DNA of 64,000 nucleotides from Desulfoluna spongiiphila (GTDB lineage: Bacteria > Desulfobacterota > Desulfobacteria > Desulfobacterales > Desulfolunaceae), in the NCBI RefSeq assembly GCF_900101345.1, contig NZ_FMUX01000020.1:1-64000 (forward strand), given 5' to 3'. The number at the start of each line of letters is the position of its first letter. Position 1 is the first letter of the stretch. Below, in pieces: positions 9,731 to 19,157 of this stretch. Under the pieces are notes generated by a model. The model made no database searches. It was not told where the DNA came from and saw only the letters and a program-made list of their open reading frames with translations. Both the position numbers and the translations under genes were made by a program.

Positions 9731-10876
9731 TTACGCTTTTTTTATGCTGCGAACGTTCCTTATTTGAACGGTGTACGCCCCCAATTCGGTGGCTCCTGAG
9801 AGTTCATGGTCGGGATCCACGGAGAGGTTTCCGGTTTTTCCGGCATCCGTTCGGATATGGGCTGTGGTGCACTGTTTGTCGTGGGTGAGGGTGAGGGTGG
9901 AGAGGCTCTCAAAGGCCACTTCAAGGGTCCCTGCGCCGACGGAGCCCGTGAGGTGGGGCGCTCCGTTGCAAGAGAGGGATCGGATCACCATGGTTTCGCC
10001 GGAGCAAAGGGTCAGGGCAAACGGTTTCTGCTGAAGGGTGGGGGCCGATGACGATGCCAGGGCGTGCCGGAGGAACTCTTCGATGAAGTCAAAACCCTCT
10101 TCGATGGTGTAGCGATCATCCATGAGGAGGCGATGGCCGAAGATTTCGTTGATGCCAAGGAGAAGGTAGGCGGCAAGGTCCGTGTCCAGAGGGCGGACCT
10201 GGCCCTTGGCGATGGCCTGGTCCAGGTCTTTACGTAAGGGGGTGGCCACAGACTTCAGGCATTCCGACGCCTTTTCGGCAAGGTGGCTGTCGTCTCCGCC
10301 CAGGACCAGTTTGGTGTGATTCAGCATGCCGATGTAGCTGTGAAAGGAGCCGAGCATGGCGTTGCCCCGTTTCCTGAGCCGGGTGATGTAGTCGGTTTCC
10401 CGTTTCACTTCATTCCAGGTTTCCCGTGTGACCATGATCTTCGGGAGGCGTTCCAGGCAGTGGAGAAAGAGCTCCTCCTTGGAGGTGAAGTAGCGGTAAA
10501 AGGTGCCGTTTCCCATGTGCAGGGCGTCGGTGATGTCGCTGATTTTGGTTTTGTCGTAGTGCTTTCGGGAGAAGAGGGCAAGGGCCGTGTCGATGATCTG
10601 GTTTCGAATGCTGGACCCGTCTTCTTCGGTGCTGTCGGCTTCGCTGCGGAGTCTTGTTTTGATGTCTGCAAGGGAAAGCTTTTCTTTTTCCCGCAGGCCA
10701 CGGATGGTTTTAAGGCGCGCAAGGTGGCTTTCATTGAAGATGGCCTTGGTGGGGCCTCTGCGAACCGGGGGATGAAGGATTCCGCTTCTCAGGTACTCGT
10801 AGAGGGTGGAGATGCTGAGTCCGCTTTGCTTGGCGAGCTGGGGAAGTTTCATTCCGGTTTGGGTGGCATCATTCAT
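9731..10876 (-). CDS. MerR-TetR fusion transcriptional regulator
   Basis: 381 residues with three parts. Residues about 8-75 are a MerR-type winged helix-turn-helix (LPQLAKQSGLSISTLYEYLR...LKTIRGLREKEKLSLADIK). Residues about 90-270 are a complete TetR protein with its own HTH (KTKISDITDALHMGNGTFYRYF) and a ligand-domain-like helical region. Residues about 285-381 form an extra strand-rich domain of unknown type. Two DNA-binding domains in one chain suggest an unusual composite operator. It is transcribed away from the acyl-CoA dehydrogenase gene across 428 bases containing a strong promoter overlapped by a palindrome. The ligand is probably an acyl-CoA or fatty acid, by context only. Confidence 0.85.
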   Translation of the reverse strand: MNDATQTGMKLPQLAKQSGLSISTLYEYLRSGILHPPVRRGPTKAIFNESHLARLKTIRGLREKEKLSLADIKTRLRSEADSTEEDGSSIRNQIIDTALALFSRKHYDKTKISDITDALHMGNGTFYRYFTSKEELFLHCLERLPKIMVTRETWNEVKRETDYITRLRKRGNAMLGSFHSYIGMLNHTKLVLGGDDSHLAEKASECLKSVATPLRKDLDQAIAKGQVRPLDTDLAAYLLLGINEIFGHRLLMDDRYTIEEGFDFIEEFLRHALASSSAPTLQQKPFALTLCSGETMVIRSLSCNGAPHLTGSVGAGTLEVAFESLSTLTLTHDKQCTTAHIRTDAGKTGNLSVDPDHELSGATELGAYTVQIRNVRSIKKA

Positions 10877-11148
10877 GAACGGCTCCGACCTGGGTCAGGT
10901 ATGGGGGTCTCCTTGCAGCGGGCAGACCTTAGGGGGTGCTGCAAGACAATCTGTCTGCGAGGCGTTGTCTTGTGGCCTATGGCCTGTGCCTCCAAAGTTG
11001 TGACGGCATGAAAAACATGTGTCCCGATTTTGGCGACTATAGCACAGGATGGTGACGGGTCAAAACAATCCGTAGGAACTGATTGGGGAGTCCATTATTG
11101 TTGGTAGTAGCTAATGATATCCTTGAATGTGTATAAAGTTATCGGAGC

Positions 11149-11177
11149 TTGACATTGTTTAGTAGCGCAGGTATGAA
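11149..11177 (+). promoter_or_regulatory. strong promoter for the acyl-CoA dehydrogenase gene
   Basis: TTGACA at 11149-11154, exactly 17 bases, then TATGAA at 11172-11177. It gives a leader of about 120 bases before the ATG at 11305. Confidence 0.65.
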
Positions 11178-11196
11178 ATCATAATATATGATTCAT
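11173..11196. promoter_or_regulatory. candidate operator palindrome over the -10 region
   Basis: AATCAT at 11177-11182 and ATGATT at 11188-11193 form perfect arms around AATAT. Adding the outer ATGA and TCAT extends the symmetry with one bulged base. It overlaps the -10 box and probable start point, as expected for a repressor site of the divergent MerR-TetR protein. Inference from position and symmetry. Confidence 0.5.
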
Positions 11197-11304
11197 GGTT
11201 CAGAAATTATGGAGAGAAGGGGCTGTTTCGGCAGGCATCTGACGGGCAGTTCCATAACCTGGTGTTTTTGCAGGCTTGGGTCTGTGATGTAAGGAGGAGA
11301 GACA

Positions 11305-13005
11305 ATGTTGCTTCTGAATCCCCAGAAATTCGATCGGAAATACGCAGACGAGAAGACCCGGAATATGATGGCAAAGACCATCGAGTTCCTTGAAAACAAG
11401 GGCTTGAAGTCCTTGAAAAAAGATTGGCATGAAAAAGCCTGGAACTACGAGTTCGTCAAGTTTATGAAAGAAGAGAAGGTGCTGGCCACCCTCATGACCC
11501 CCACCGGATACGGGGCAGACGATTCCCGCTGGGATACCTTTCGAAACTCTGAATTCGCCGAAATTTCCGGTTTTTACGGTATTACCTACTGGTACACCTT
11601 TCAGGTGAGCATGCTCGGTCTGGGGCCCATTTTTCTTGGCGCCAATGAAGAGATAAAGCACAAGACGGCCAAGCTCCTGGAAGAGGGCGGTGTCTTTGCC
11701 TTCGGCCTTTCTGAAAAAGAGCATGGCGCAGATATCTACTCCTCCGACATGATGCTCACCCCCAACGGTGACGGAACGTATAAGGCCAACGGTGATAAGT
11801 ACTACATCGGAAACGGCAACGAAGCTTCCATCGTCTCTACCTTTGCCAAGATGAGCGATACCGGTGAGTATGTCTGGTTTGGTGTGGACTCCAAGCACAA
11901 GAATTACGAACTGATAAAAAACACGGTCAACGAGCAGAATTACGTCTCTGAGTACGCCCTCCACGACTACCCCATCACCGAAGGGGATATCATGGAGAAG
12001 GGTGCCAAGGCCTGGGACAACATGCTCAATACCATCAATATCTGTAAGTTCAACCTTGGCTGGGGCTCCATCGGCATGTGTACCCATGCGATGTATGAGG
12101 CCATCGACCACGCAGCCAACCGGTATGTCTACGGTAAATACGTCACCGATTTTCCCCACGTCAAGCGCCTGTTCACCGACGCCTACGCCCGTCTCGTAGC
12201 CATGAAGCTCTTCGCCGAGCGTGCCCGGGATTACATGCGCAGTGCCTCCGAAACCGATCGTCGCTACCTGCTCTTCAACCCCATGGTGAAGATGAAGGTT
12301 ACCTGCCAGGGTGAGGAGGTGACCAACCTCCTTTGGGATGTCATCGCCGCCAAAGGGTTTGAAAAAGAACCCTTCTTTGAAGTCGTCGCCCACGAAATCC
12401 GCATGCTTCCCAAGCTGGAAGGAACCGTTCACGTGAACATGGCCCTTATCGTCAAGTTCATGCAGAACTACTTCTTCAACCCCGGGGAGTTCCCCGAGGT
12501 GCCCATGCGGACCGACGCGGCAAACGATGACTTCCTCTTTGACCAGGGCCCCACCAAAGGCCTCGGCAAGGTTCAGTTCCACGACTATTCCATCGCCTAC
12601 GACAGCGTGGATCTTCCCAACGTCAACGTTTTCAAGGAGCAGATCGCCACCTTCAAGGAATTCCTCATGAAGGCGACGCCGGACAAGGATCAGGCCCGCG
12701 ACATTGACTATCTCCTTGCGGTGGGCGATATTTTCACCCTTGTTGCCTACGGCCAGCTCATCCTTGAAGCCAGCCCGTTCTTCGACGACGTGGAGGATGA
12801 TCTCATTGAGGAGATTTTTGACTTCATGGTCCGTGACTTTGCCAAGTATGCCGTGACCCTTCACGGCAAGCCCAGCAACAGCGACGCCCAGAAGGACTAC
12901 TGCCTGAAGATGGTGAAGAGCCCTGTTGCCAACCCCGAGAGATTCAACAAGGTCTGGACCGAGCAGGTGTATGCCATGAAGGATCAGTACAAGATGAACG
13001 ACTAA
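11305..13005 (+). CDS. acyl-CoA dehydrogenase (long form)
   Basis: 566 residues, longer than the classical 380-residue enzymes and like the ~600-residue form common in Desulfobacterota. FGLSEKEHGADIYSSDM (about 134-150) corresponds to the FAD/substrate-binding loop, and KYYIGNGNEASIVSTFAK to the following beta domain. The C-terminal half is helical with WDVIAAKGF and KLEGTVHVNMAL. It oxidises an acyl-CoA at C2-C3; the substrate is not evident. It has a strong AAGGAGG ribosome binding site, its own promoter and a terminator, so it is monocistronic. It is divergent from the MerR-TetR regulator, which probably controls it. Confidence 0.85.
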   Translation: MLLLNPQKFDRKYADEKTRNMMAKTIEFLENKGLKSLKKDWHEKAWNYEFVKFMKEEKVLATLMTPTGYGADDSRWDTFRNSEFAEISGFYGITYWYTFQVSMLGLGPIFLGANEEIKHKTAKLLEEGGVFAFGLSEKEHGADIYSSDMMLTPNGDGTYKANGDKYYIGNGNEASIVSTFAKMSDTGEYVWFGVDSKHKNYELIKNTVNEQNYVSEYALHDYPITEGDIMEKGAKAWDNMLNTINICKFNLGWGSIGMCTHAMYEAIDHAANRYVYGKYVTDFPHVKRLFTDAYARLVAMKLFAERARDYMRSASETDRRYLLFNPMVKMKVTCQGEEVTNLLWDVIAAKGFEKEPFFEVVAHEIRMLPKLEGTVHVNMALIVKFMQNYFFNPGEFPEVPMRTDAANDDFLFDQGPTKGLGKVQFHDYSIAYDSVDLPNVNVFKEQIATFKEFLMKATPDKDQARDIDYLLAVGDIFTLVAYGQLILEASPFFDDVEDDLIEEIFDFMVRDFAKYAVTLHGKPSNSDAQKDYCLKMVKSPVANPERFNKVWTEQVYAMKDQYKMND

Positions 13006-13053
13006 TGTTCGTTTCATCCGGCTTGTCCGGCTGACGATCAGAAATATAGAGAG

Positions 13054-13088
13054 CGGGCTGCGCACGAAGGTGGGCAGCCCGTTTTTTT
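13054..13088 (+). terminator. intrinsic terminator after acyl-CoA dehydrogenase
   Basis: CGGGCTGC pairs with GCAGCCCG around a 12-base loop, followed by TTTTTTT. Confidence 0.85.
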
Positions 13089-13432
13089 GTTTGCCCGGCA
13101 AAACCGCATACCACCGCGCCCGGCCCAGCCACCCAGTCTATTTGAGAGAAAGCAGTGACACCCCATCCGAGAAAAACTTGGTCCGGATCGTAAGGCGTTT
13201 CAGCACAGGAGGGGCTGAAGAAAGCCATAGGAAGTAAACGGGGAATACCGAAATGGAAAACGAATCTGGTACAGTCGGGCAGCCCTGAATTTTGCCGTAA
13301 AGACGGGTATGAATGCCATAGGGCCCAAATATCTTAAAATAGCGAACTGAAAGACATGGCTGTAATAGCCAGGATACGGGTGGGCTTAGGGGCCATCCCG
13401 ATGACACAGTAGAAAAATTCTGCCAAGTGACA
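13089..13432. other. Spacer before the glycosyltransferase cluster
   Basis: No gene recognised. Short frames on the minus strand give no known domain. Base composition falls towards AT across this stretch, marking the edge of the AT-rich patch. Confidence 0.4.
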
Positions 13433-14380
13433 TCAGATCAATTTATGCAAAGGAATCTTTGGCTCGAAGTTGATATCCTGTTGCAAAGCCGCCAATAATA
13501 ACTGAAAGCCGAGCAAAACAGGAAGAGCAGCAAGCATTACGGTTCCGCTGCTTGCATACATCCCTTGGCTCGATAAATACGCCCAATTGAATCCGCCATA
13601 AATAATTCCAAACCAGAAAAAGATCATTCCGATAATCATTTGGAGGCTAGCAACATTAAAATTTCGTACAAAGTAGTTGTAGACAACCCGTTTTATAGTG
13701 TTCCGTATATGTTTGAAAAAAAACTCCAAAATACTGTTAAGTGGGCTCAGGTTACTTGTTTCCCCTTCATAAACAGCATACATGGGAATATCGACACCCA
13801 CTGCTCGAATCGTGTTCAACCGGAAAAGCAGGTCGGATTCGAAAAAATAACGAGATTCCAGTTTATCTAAGTCAAGTTTTTGAGCAACCGCAGCATGGAT
13901 GGCAAAAAATCCGTTATTGGGGTCCATCAGACTCCAATAGCCCGTGGAGACCTTGCTGATAAACGAAAGGCCTGCATTGCCTATCAAGCGGGTCACCGGC
14001 ATGCCCGCCAACGTTTCTGGGCTCCAGAAACGATTCCCCTTCGCAAAATCAGCCACCCCACAATTCAATGGGCTGAGAAACCGAGGGATCAATGCGGGGT
14101 CCATCTGCCCATCACTGTCGATTCGAACAATGCAATCCGCATCAAGCTCTATCGCCCTTCGAAAGCCACTGACAACAGCAGCTCCAACTCCCTTGTTTTT
14201 GTTGTGTTTGACAAGTATGAGGCGTGAATCGGATATGTGTGAGATAGCGTATTCCCCTGTCCCTTCGGGGCACGCATCGTCGACAAGGATTATCCAGTTA
14301 ACTTCAGGCCCTACCTTCGCCAGAAGGTCCAAAATGTGAGCTCTCGTTTTATAGCACGGCAAAACAAGACATGTAATCAT
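13433..14380 (-). CDS. family 2 glycosyltransferase with C-terminal membrane helices
   Basis: 315 residues. An N-terminal GT-A domain (1-225) opens CLVLPCYKTRAHI and has VDDACPEGT for the nucleotide, HNKNKGVGAAVVSGFRRA, and IDSDGQMDP as the metal-binding DxD. Two hydrophobic helices close the protein (about 245-300), as in DPM1/GtrB-type polyprenyl-phosphate sugar transferases. It probably charges undecaprenyl phosphate with a sugar. Its start overlaps the stop of the EmrE-like gene by four bases (ATGA), forming a flipping-and-transfer set with that protein and the GT39-like one. Confidence 0.88.
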   Translation of the reverse strand: MITCLVLPCYKTRAHILDLLAKVGPEVNWIILVDDACPEGTGEYAISHISDSRLILVKHNKNKGVGAAVVSGFRRAIELDADCIVRIDSDGQMDPALIPRFLSPLNCGVADFAKGNRFWSPETLAGMPVTRLIGNAGLSFISKVSTGYWSLMDPNNGFFAIHAAVAQKLDLDKLESRYFFESDLLFRLNTIRAVGVDIPMYAVYEGETSNLSPLNSILEFFFKHIRNTIKRVVYNYFVRNFNVASLQMIIGMIFFWFGIIYGGFNWAYLSSQGMYASSGTVMLAALPVLLGFQLLLAALQQDINFEPKIPLHKLI

Positions 14381-14730
14381 TGCACCCCCGACAGAGTAAC
14401 CCCGAGAATAATCAATACAAACCCTGCAATCTGATTTAGCCCAATGGGTTCATCAAAAATAATAAAAGCCATCAGGGGGACTAGGCCAAAGGCCAAGGCC
14501 ATCCAAGGATACGCAAAACTTAAAGCCGTGGTTCGCAATACGTGAACCCACAACAAGGTTGTGGCAGCATAAAGACCAAAGGCCAGCCACAGATAAGGCT
14601 GCAAAACAGCATCTATAAACGCTTGGAATCCGTTTCCCTTAATCCTGAGGGCTCCCGCTCTGAAAAGCAGCTGACCGCTGCTGATACCCACCACGCATAA
14701 TATGCAATTAAGAATCTGCGATTTGCTCAT
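14377..14730 (-). CDS. EmrE/ArnE-like small four-helix membrane protein
   Basis: 117 residues with four hydrophobic helices and the SMR-like ending PIGLNQIAGFVLIILGVTLS. Alone it could be a multidrug pump. Between a GT2 polyprenyl-phosphate transferase and a GT39-like membrane transferase, it is more likely the flippase that turns lipid-linked sugar outward, as ArnE/F or GtrA do. It overlaps its upstream neighbour by 23 bases and the GT2 gene by 4, so translation is coupled. Confidence 0.75.
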   Translation of the reverse strand: MSKSQILNCILCVVGISSGQLLFRAGALRIKGNGFQAFIDAVLQPYLWLAFGLYAATTLLWVHVLRTTALSFAYPWMALAFGLVPLMAFIIFDEPIGLNQIAGFVLIILGVTLSGVQ

Positions 14731-16069
14731 CGCCCTGTCCTTTATGTTTTTTTCCCTTTTGCAGCCAAAAAATCCCTATCATTTGAGCTATCATTAAGGC
14801 CTGAATATACATAATGGGCCGCAAGGGCACCCCGTAGCGCGGGAATGGTGCTCCAACCACGTGCAGGGCGATAAAATAGAGCATGATAAGAGATAAAAGC
14901 CTGCATACAAATGCCTCGGTTTTCCCCCGGGCTAATGGCGCATGTGGTACCCACGCCACAACGGTAGCCAAAAGGGATAGGGTCAAAATTACTCCATGCA
15001 ACGCTTTCATTACCCGATGGGTTCCCCGTATCCACCCAGGAGCAAGGTAAGGAGACTTGATGACCGGATAAACAAATACATCGCCCATACCGGCCAGTAT
15101 ATCCCAAGACAGGAGAGTGAGAGGCTTTTTTATCAAATACCAATACGCATGCCGATATGGCTCATTGGCAAATCGACGTTTAATCTCATTGATCACACTA
15201 TCCATATCCTTTGCGATATTGTTGATATCGGGATCAAATCGATAGGGGAAGCCTTTTGTTTTTGGGTCATTATTATACGTAAAATCAGGGTAGATTCCGT
15301 GGTGCAGGGTCGACACCATCAAGCGGCTGTCGGACAGTTGTCCTGTGACTTGGTAATTTCGAACAAACCAGGGAGCCATGGTGGAGACAAAGAAAAGAAA
15401 CACTATAAAAAAATGTTTCAGGGGAACCGATCGCCTTTTATTTACAAACGCCAGTGGGATAAGTGCAAAAATAAAATATTGCAGCGTAGGGCGAGTTAGA
15501 GACGCCAAGCCCAAAGTAATCCCGGCAAGGCACAGCAGCCAGTTTTTGTGGTGCTGGATGCCTTGCATAAAAATCCAAAGGAATAAAACCATCAAAAATG
15601 TAAAAAGCGTCTCGGTAAGAATATAAGTTGTACACGACACCAAGTGGGGCGAGATACCGGTGAGAAATGCGGCAAGCAATGCCATCCAACGCCCTATACA
15701 AGGCTGTGCAATTAAATAGGCGAGGATAACCGTTGCACATCCTAATAGGACCTGCATGCGCTGGATGTCCCACACCATTTTTATTGAGGGGGGAAAGGTC
15801 ACAAAAGGCAATATGGACATCGGGAAGCCAGGAGAGCACAAGGCATCGGGTATTGGCTTTTTAGAGCTAAACTCTTGACGCGAATAAACGCCATATTGCT
15901 TAACGTTCATCGCGTAAAAATAATAGCCCTTTGCATCTGCACGAATTGGACGATTGATTACCGTTTCGTTGATAACTTTTATTCTTAAGTAAAAAGAGGT
16001 GAAAAGAACAAAAATTGCAAAGAGAATAAAAAAAAATTCGATTCGTTTACGAATCATATTAAGCATCAC
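14708..16069 (-). CDS. GT39-like polytopic membrane glycosyltransferase
   Basis: 453 residues with about ten hydrophobic segments. A first extracytoplasmic loop carries RADAKGYYFYA, where the aspartate is in the position of the catalytic acid in ArnT/PMT-type enzymes, and LTRPTLQYF lies further on. The enzyme would move a sugar from a polyprenyl phosphate to a periplasmic acceptor. Start is GTG at 16069 or ATG at 16066 behind AGGTGG; I cannot separate them. Codons are visibly richer in A and T than the neighbouring genes, suggesting transfer. Confidence 0.72.
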   Translation of the reverse strand: MMLNMIRKRIEFFFILFAIFVLFTSFYLRIKVINETVINRPIRADAKGYYFYAMNVKQYGVYSRQEFSSKKPIPDALCSPGFPMSILPFVTFPPSIKMVWDIQRMQVLLGCATVILAYLIAQPCIGRWMALLAAFLTGISPHLVSCTTYILTETLFTFLMVLFLWIFMQGIQHHKNWLLCLAGITLGLASLTRPTLQYFIFALIPLAFVNKRRSVPLKHFFIVFLFFVSTMAPWFVRNYQVTGQLSDSRLMVSTLHHGIYPDFTYNNDPKTKGFPYRFDPDINNIAKDMDSVINEIKRRFANEPYRHAYWYLIKKPLTLLSWDILAGMGDVFVYPVIKSPYLAPGWIRGTHRVMKALHGVILTLSLLATVVAWVPHAPLARGKTEAFVCRLLSLIMLYFIALHVVGAPFPRYGVPLRPIMYIQALMIAQMIGIFWLQKGKKHKGQGDEQIADS

Positions 16070-16692
16070 ACCACCTGGATTTTACGGAAAATTAGCTTCC
16101 CCCAATAATTCCAAAAGTACCTTTAGGTCCTAATTTAAAACATACACACTGGCACTTGTACACCCTAAAGCCATAAAAAAAAGGTAGCTGGGGGTAACCA
16201 AGGAAGCTCTTTTATATCTGAAAAATTTATTTAGTCCCTTCGGGAACATAGGGGACATAATTGATCGAAAACACTTTTTTATTCATGTTTATATCTACTT
16301 TTGGGTTGTGTTGCTGGGGGAACAATGGTTTTTACTAAAAAATATCTTATTTTTAATCGTTAAGACCTGTTTTTCAAACCCAGCTTATAAAAATTGGGGG
16401 AAAAGATTTGGTGCCCGATTGTCCCGGCAACAAAAAGAGGGTCGCCGGAGGTTTTTATTCTGAAATAATCCACATGAGAGGGCAACCATATCGTCCAGAC
16501 TATAACGGATCGGGATCATCGGAAGATGAAGGGAATCATGAAATGTGTTTCCTTGCAGGGGGAGGCGTTTTGTTGTTTGATATTAAAGTGCTTCAGATAG
16601 GCCATGAGTGGGCGAATCCCCTTTAGGAAGAACGAGGACCAGAAACGAAGTACGGATTTTGACTTTTTAAAGTCACCCGGGAAGGAATTAGT
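16070..16692. other. AT-rich intergenic region
   Basis: No supported gene; a 72-codon frame at 16408-16626 matches nothing recognisable. The DNA is AT-rich like the adjacent cluster. A small CCCTTCGGGA hairpin lies near 16237, and a worn piece of the GTCGCCGGAGG repeat at 16440-16451. Confidence 0.45.
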
Positions 16693-17259
16693 GTGTTAAA
16701 AAATGCAGCCTTGCTTGTCATCGACATGCAGAACGATTTTGTGCTCCCCGGGGCTCCGGTATGTGTGGAGGGGGCCCTTGAAACAGTGCCGAAGATCAGG
16801 AGGCTTTTGGATTGGTTCCGGCAGGCCAGGGCACCGGTGTTCCATGTGGTGCGGGAGTACCGGTCAGACGGCAGCGATGTGGAAGCCAATCGGCGGGGGT
16901 ACTTTTTACAGGTGGGCGGGTTTGTGGTGCCCGGTACCAGGGGCTGTGAGATTGTTGAGGGGCTGGGGCCCGTTGACGGAGAGTACCGGTTGGTGAAGAA
17001 CCGCTACAGCGGGTTCATGCAGACCGAGCTGGACATGATGCTGCGCCGGCTGGGTGTCACCAGGCTGGTGGTGTGCGGTACCCAGTACCCCAATTGCGTC
17101 AGGGCCACCATATTTGATGCCGTGGCCCTGGGCTACGGGGTGACCCTGGTCACCGACGCTGCCTCTGCCAGGACACCCGAGATTGCCGAGGCCAATATTC
17201 TCGACATCGGAAATATCGGGGTGGTGTGTGTGGATACGGAGACGTTTCTCCGTCCTTAG
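16693..17259 (+). CDS. isochorismatase-family cysteine hydrolase
   Basis: 188 residues, GTG start. The triad of the family is present: Asp11 in LLVIDMQNDF, Lys102 in LVKNRYSGF and Cys135 in TQYPNCVRAT. The conserved cis-peptide region GTQYPNC is intact. Members hydrolyse nicotinamide, N-carbamoyl compounds, biurets or isochorismate; nothing in the context chooses among them. Its 3' end overlaps the convergent HD gene by four bases. Confidence 0.85.
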   Translation: MLKNAALLVIDMQNDFVLPGAPVCVEGALETVPKIRRLLDWFRQARAPVFHVVREYRSDGSDVEANRRGYFLQVGGFVVPGTRGCEIVEGLGPVDGEYRLVKNRYSGFMQTELDMMLRRLGVTRLVVCGTQYPNCVRATIFDAVALGYGVTLVTDAASARTPEIAEANILDIGNIGVVCVDTETFLRP

Positions 17260-18023
17260 CCAATTTTTTCGCGAATATACCGGCTGATGTTGTCGTAGAT
17301 CTCATCGATACGGGGGTCGTCAGGCAGGGCCCCTTTGATCATCTGCAGGTACCCCATGGCGTCCAGTCGCTGGATGGCAGGGGCAAAATTGAGGTCGAAC
17401 ACCCAGCCCACCTGCAGGAGTTTGAAGTCATTTAAATTCTGCATGTGCTCTTTCAGTACCACCGTGCGGTTCATGAGGCTTTCATGGATCTTGTCTGAGA
17501 TGCCGGGGATGTCGGGCAGGCCGAGTTCTATGGTCGTGTTCCGTTTGTGCTTCATCTCCGCATAATACGAGGTCACCACAAACCAGATATCCAGTTTGTC
17601 GGCATCGCGCAGGAGGCGGGTCAGAAAAAGGCATTCCCCGGATTCGTTGTCCGGCAGGAAGGCCCGGTTGTGATAGAGGACCACCCGCTTGATGAGAGCC
17701 GCATCGTCCGGGGGCAGATTCTGGAGGCATTCTTGTTCGTTTAAGATGTCGTGGCCGAGCCGGGCATGGTCCGTGGAGTGATCGTCCGCAAAGGTGTGGA
17801 AGCGCCGGTACTGCTCAAAGCGACCGATGTCGTGGAAAAGGGCTGCGATGTCGGCAAGGCGTGCCAGCCGGCTGTCCAGCCCCAGTTCGTCTGCAAGGAA
17901 ACGGCTTTCGGTGCGGACCCTCTGGGTATGGTCCCGTTTGAGGGTGATGTTTCGGTCGTTTTTCTCAACACCGGTGAGAAAGGTTGCGGTGTAGTCGTCA
18001 AACCACTGCGTGAGATGATTCAT
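17256..18023 (-). CDS. HD-domain phosphohydrolase
   Basis: 255 residues. The metal ligands of the HD domain are visible as His32 (RDHTQRV), His64-Asp65 (LFHDIGRFEQ) and later DDHSTDHARLG, with a further aspartate in RDADKLDIW. The presence of HDxGRF and a DADKLD motif puts it with hydrolases of nucleotides or similar phosphates rather than GAF-linked GYP enzymes. Convergent with the isochorismatase-like gene. Substrate unknown. Confidence 0.82.
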   Translation of the reverse strand: MNHLTQWFDDYTATFLTGVEKNDRNITLKRDHTQRVRTESRFLADELGLDSRLARLADIAALFHDIGRFEQYRRFHTFADDHSTDHARLGHDILNEQECLQNLPPDDAALIKRVVLYHNRAFLPDNESGECLFLTRLLRDADKLDIWFVVTSYYAEMKHKRNTTIELGLPDIPGISDKIHESLMNRTVVLKEHMQNLNDFKLLQVGWVFDLNFAPAIQRLDAMGYLQMIKGALPDDPRIDEIYDNISRYIREKIG

Positions 18024-18107
18024 TGGTCTGTATGGGTCCTGTGATGATAAGTGTATTCCTTCCCGACAGGCATACCAGTATTGACGATGGAATGAAAGGG
18101 GCAGGGG

Positions 18108-18437
18108 ATGAAAGGGTATCTTCAGATGAGGTGGTTGCGCTTTTTTTCAAAGGTGGCGTCCATTGGGCCGGAAAGGGCCAGGGCAATCATGGAAAGCAGC
18201 CAGGGGTGGATCCTTCTGGACGTGAGGCAGAAGGCTGAATACGACGGGGGCCACCTTGATGGCTCCATCCATATCCCGCTTTCCCAGATCATGAACCGGG
18301 CCGGAGAGCTGGACCGGGAGAAACGTCTCCTGGTGTATTGCCGGTGCGGAAACCGGAGCAGGCTGGCGTCTCGCATCCTTGCGGCCAAGGGGTTTGCTGA
18401 GGTTTGGAATGTCGAAGGGGGTATTTTGGCATGGTAA
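18108..18437 (+). CDS. single-domain rhodanese-like protein
   Basis: 109 residues. LLDVRQKAEYDGGHLDGSIH is the CH2A signature and the active-site loop is YCRCGNRS with the persulfide-forming cysteine Cys78. The last strand, EVWNVEGGILAW, is typical. The N-terminal ~25 residues are basic and hydrophobic and may target the membrane or be mis-started. It could carry sulfur in a sulfur-rich metabolism. It stands alone before the initiator tRNA genes. Confidence 0.88.
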   Translation: MKGYLQMRWLRFFSKVASIGPERARAIMESSQGWILLDVRQKAEYDGGHLDGSIHIPLSQIMNRAGELDREKRLLVYCRCGNRSRLASRILAAKGFAEVWNVEGGILAW

Positions 18438-18550
18438 ATCAAGCGTATAGGGCCATGGCTCCATAGGGGCTCCATACGCGTGGAGCCGGGGTATGTGTTC
18501 GGAGACCGTATCGGCTTTTGTCGTTGTGGCATCTTTTTTGCTAATATGCC

Positions 18551-18579
18551 TTGACATCCCTCGGGCTGCCATGTAGTGT
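18551..18579 (+). promoter_or_regulatory. promoter of initiator tRNA copy 1
   Basis: TTGACA at 18551-18556, a 17-base spacer, then TAGTGT, 12 bases before the tRNA. The flanking sequence is shared with copy 2. Confidence 0.75.
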
Positions 18580-18591
18580 GCGCTTCGTTGA

Positions 18592-18668
<77 letters not shown>

Positions 18669-18680
18669 ATAAAAAATACA

Positions 18681-18714
18681 AAGGCCCGGAAGACACGTCT
18701 TCCGGGCCTTTTTT
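18681..18714 (+). terminator. terminator after tRNA-fMet copy 1
   Basis: A perfect 14 bp stem (AAGGCCCGGAAGAC with its complement), a 2-base loop and TTTTTT. Confidence 0.9.
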
Positions 18715-18994
18715 GCGTTTGGGGAAAAATGGGCTCAGGAGCGTGTCGGTACAACTTGTCTTGGCCTGATCATGACCGCCGGGAGCCCCCAACTTGGTAC
18801 CAGCCCTGGATGCTGACGGTGGCGTCTTGTTTGCCCTGTTTGAGGGAGGGGCTCTGTTGGCTCCATGGGTGTGTTTTTCCTTCGGGGCCTTTTGGGGGAC
18901 GCTTTTGATTTGCGCCGGCTGAATTTTTAGATACATGAAATCCAGGGGTTGACACTGGCCTTCACGGATCTGGATATCTTTTTGCCAATATGCC

Positions 18995-19023
18995 TTGACA
19001 TCCCCCGGCCCGGGAGGTAATGT
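18995..19023 (+). promoter_or_regulatory. promoter of initiator tRNA copy 2
   Basis: TTGACA at 18995-19000, a 17-base spacer, then TAATGT, 12 bases before the tRNA. Confidence 0.75.
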
Positions 19024-19035
19024 GCCCCTCGTTGA

Positions 19036-19112
<77 letters not shown>

Positions 19113-19124
19113 ATAAAAAATACA

Positions 19125-19157
19125 AAGGCCCGGAAGAGTTCTCTTCCGGGCCTTTTT
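19125..19157 (+). terminator. terminator after tRNA-fMet copy 2
   Basis: A perfect 14 bp stem with loop TT and a T-run. Compared with copy 1, the loop-closing pair has swapped (GAC/GTC to GAG/CTC), so pairing is kept. Confidence 0.9.

Noticed and set aside
16408..16626. 72-codon frame in the AT-rich spacer
   Set aside because: No ribosome binding site, no recognisable sequence, overlaps repeat debris.
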